The notes under the pieces are model-generated. The model saw only the letters and a list, made by a program, of their open reading frames with translations. It searched no databases and was not told the DNA's origin. From contig JAQBVZ010000069.1 in the NCBI GenBank assembly GCA_027625205.1, forward strand, positions 1 to 5,385: a stretch of 5,385 nucleotides of DNA, written 5' to 3'. Below, in pieces: positions 4,674-5,385 of the stretch; position 1 is the first letter of the stretch; each line of letters opens with the position of its first letter. The position numbers and the translations under genes are program-made. This DNA is from Chloroflexota bacterium. Lineage in GTDB: Bacteria > Chloroflexota > Dehalococcoidia > Lucifugimonadales > Australimonadaceae.

Positions 4674-5385
4674 ACATAGTTGAATCCGCTCAGGCCGCGA
4701 CACGGCTTAGCGATGCCCTCACTGAAGGCATCCAGCGCGCAAATGACCTCATCACATCCGTGCTGGTCAGCGTGGCCAGTCAACTGCAATCACCATTGGA
4801 TGCGGGAGCGCTTTTTGCGGAGGCCGCGTCACAGGGCAAATCGCGCATTCTGTGGGCGCGACCCTCAGCAGGGTGGTGGGCCGTTGGCGTGGGTACGGCC
4901 CATGTACTTACCGGCGACGGCGCTGGCAGGTTCAACAGTGTTCGGGATGCCCACCGGGCTCTCATGGAGGCGGCAATCGTAGATGCGCCCACACTCCCCG
5001 GCGTAGGGCCGGTCTTCTTTGGCGGTTTTCGATTCGACACCGAGAACTCTAAATCAGTGACGTGGCGTGACTTTGGCGATGGTCGTTTTCTGCTCCCCAA
5101 CACCACATTCAGCCAGGTGGACGGCGTTGCGTATGCAACCATCAACGCCATCGTGTCACCTGGGTCGGACATCAACGTGCTCCTGGCGGCAACGCATCTT
5201 GACTTGGGAGACGTGGCGAGGGAGGCCAACCGGAGCGCCCGCATCGTATCGCAGCGCACGCGGTCAAAGGTCACGTGGCGGCGGACAGTGAACGCCGCTC
5301 TGGACAGTATTAGCGACGGAGAGATGGAGAAGGTGGTCCTCGCCCGCAGGCTGCGGCTCACCTTCAGCACCCCCCCCGCCCTGGG
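4670..5385 (+). CDS. menF: Isochorismate synthase (MenF/EntC family), C-terminus cut by window edge
   Basis: The enzyme converts chorismate to isochorismate, the entry step to menaquinone and to some catecholate siderophores and salicylate. From ATG 4670 the frame is open to the right edge (238 complete codons; the family is usually about 400-480 residues). The visible half has family features: WWAVGVG (71-77), GRFNSVRDAH (87-96), GPVFFGGFRFD (113-123), W132, FLLP (140-143) and GEMEKVVLARR (217-227). K221 aligns with the catalytic base lysine (Lys190 in E. coli MenF, Lys147 in EntC). The Mg-binding glutamates lie beyond the edge. The start codon overlaps the tetR stop, and no strong Shine-Dalgarno precedes it, so translation probably depends on coupling. 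I favour the menaquinone role because the window also holds respiratory genes, but a siderophore role cannot be excluded without the downstream genes. Confidence 0.9.
   Translation, partial: MNIVESAQAATRLSDALTEGIQRANDLITSVLVSVASQLQSPLDAGALFAEAASQGKSRILWARPSAGWWAVGVGTAHVLTGDGAGRFNSVRDAHRALMEAAIVDAPTLPGVGPVFFGGFRFDTENSKSVTWRDFGDGRFLLPNTTFSQVDGVAYATINAIVSPGSDINVLLAATHLDLGDVAREANRSARIVSQRTRSKVTWRRTVNAALDSISDGEMEKVVLARRLRLTFSTPPAL

Noticed and set aside
4065..4703. Long minus-strand open frame opposite the TetR gene (212 codons)
   Set aside because: It is antisense to a clear TetR coding region, rich in His/Leu/Val in the manner of a shadow frame, and has no family signature.
4780..5370. Minus-strand open frame opposite menF (196 codons)
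   Set aside because: It is antisense to isochorismate synthase motifs, and its Ser/Arg/Thr-rich translation has no recognisable domain.

Overview
The window is a compact stretch of bacterial chromosome. It holds seven protein genes (two cut by the window edges) in two divergent blocks, with short gaps and several 4-base ATGA gene overlaps. Gene content (haem A synthesis, a TetR-controlled isochorismate synthase, a selenocysteine-type SelD) suggests an aerobically respiring bacterium that uses menaquinone and the selenocysteine code. The CAGU-AAK form of SelD and the overall gene style would fit a Chloroflexota-like lineage, but that placement is an inference from memory of protein families, not something proven here.

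Left block, minus strand (1-1812): a three-gene cluster is read leftward. It starts with a 91-residue protein resembling only the membrane hairpin of cytochrome c oxidase subunit II, then haem A synthase (ctaA), then protohaem IX farnesyltransferase (ctaB, C-terminus beyond the left edge). Both junctions are ATGA overlaps, so the three are probably co-translated. CtaB makes haem O from haem B and CtaA makes haem A from haem O, so the cluster serves assembly of a haem-copper oxidase. A candidate promoter lies at 1932-1960 in the 235-base divergent gap.

Right block, plus strand (2048-5385): first comes a short, permease-less ABC ATPase of the sugar/polyamine importer type. Then comes selD, whose true frame starts at TTG 2869 behind a strong Shine-Dalgarno sequence and reads through an in-frame TGA at 2920-2922. 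The TGA falls exactly at the catalytic Cys/Sec position and is followed by a perfect 8-bp hairpin with a GGU loop, as expected of a bacterial SECIS. Conventional gene calling would lose the first 30 residues, including the active site. After selD, a clear sigma-70 type promoter (TTGACT-17-TAGAAT) with a 20-base near-palindrome at the predicted transcription start precedes a TetR-family regulator. The regulator overlaps by ATGA the start of an isochorismate synthase gene (menF-like, C-terminus beyond the right edge). This suggests an autoregulated, translationally coupled regulator/menaquinone (or other isochorismate-derived product) operon.

The most noteworthy items are the selenocysteine SelD with its SECIS, the stand-alone subunit II hairpin protein in the haem A cluster, and the TetR-menF coupling with its operator. 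No tRNA, rRNA, CRISPR array, insertion sequence or other mobile element was seen, and no gene-free stretch exceeds 300 bases.
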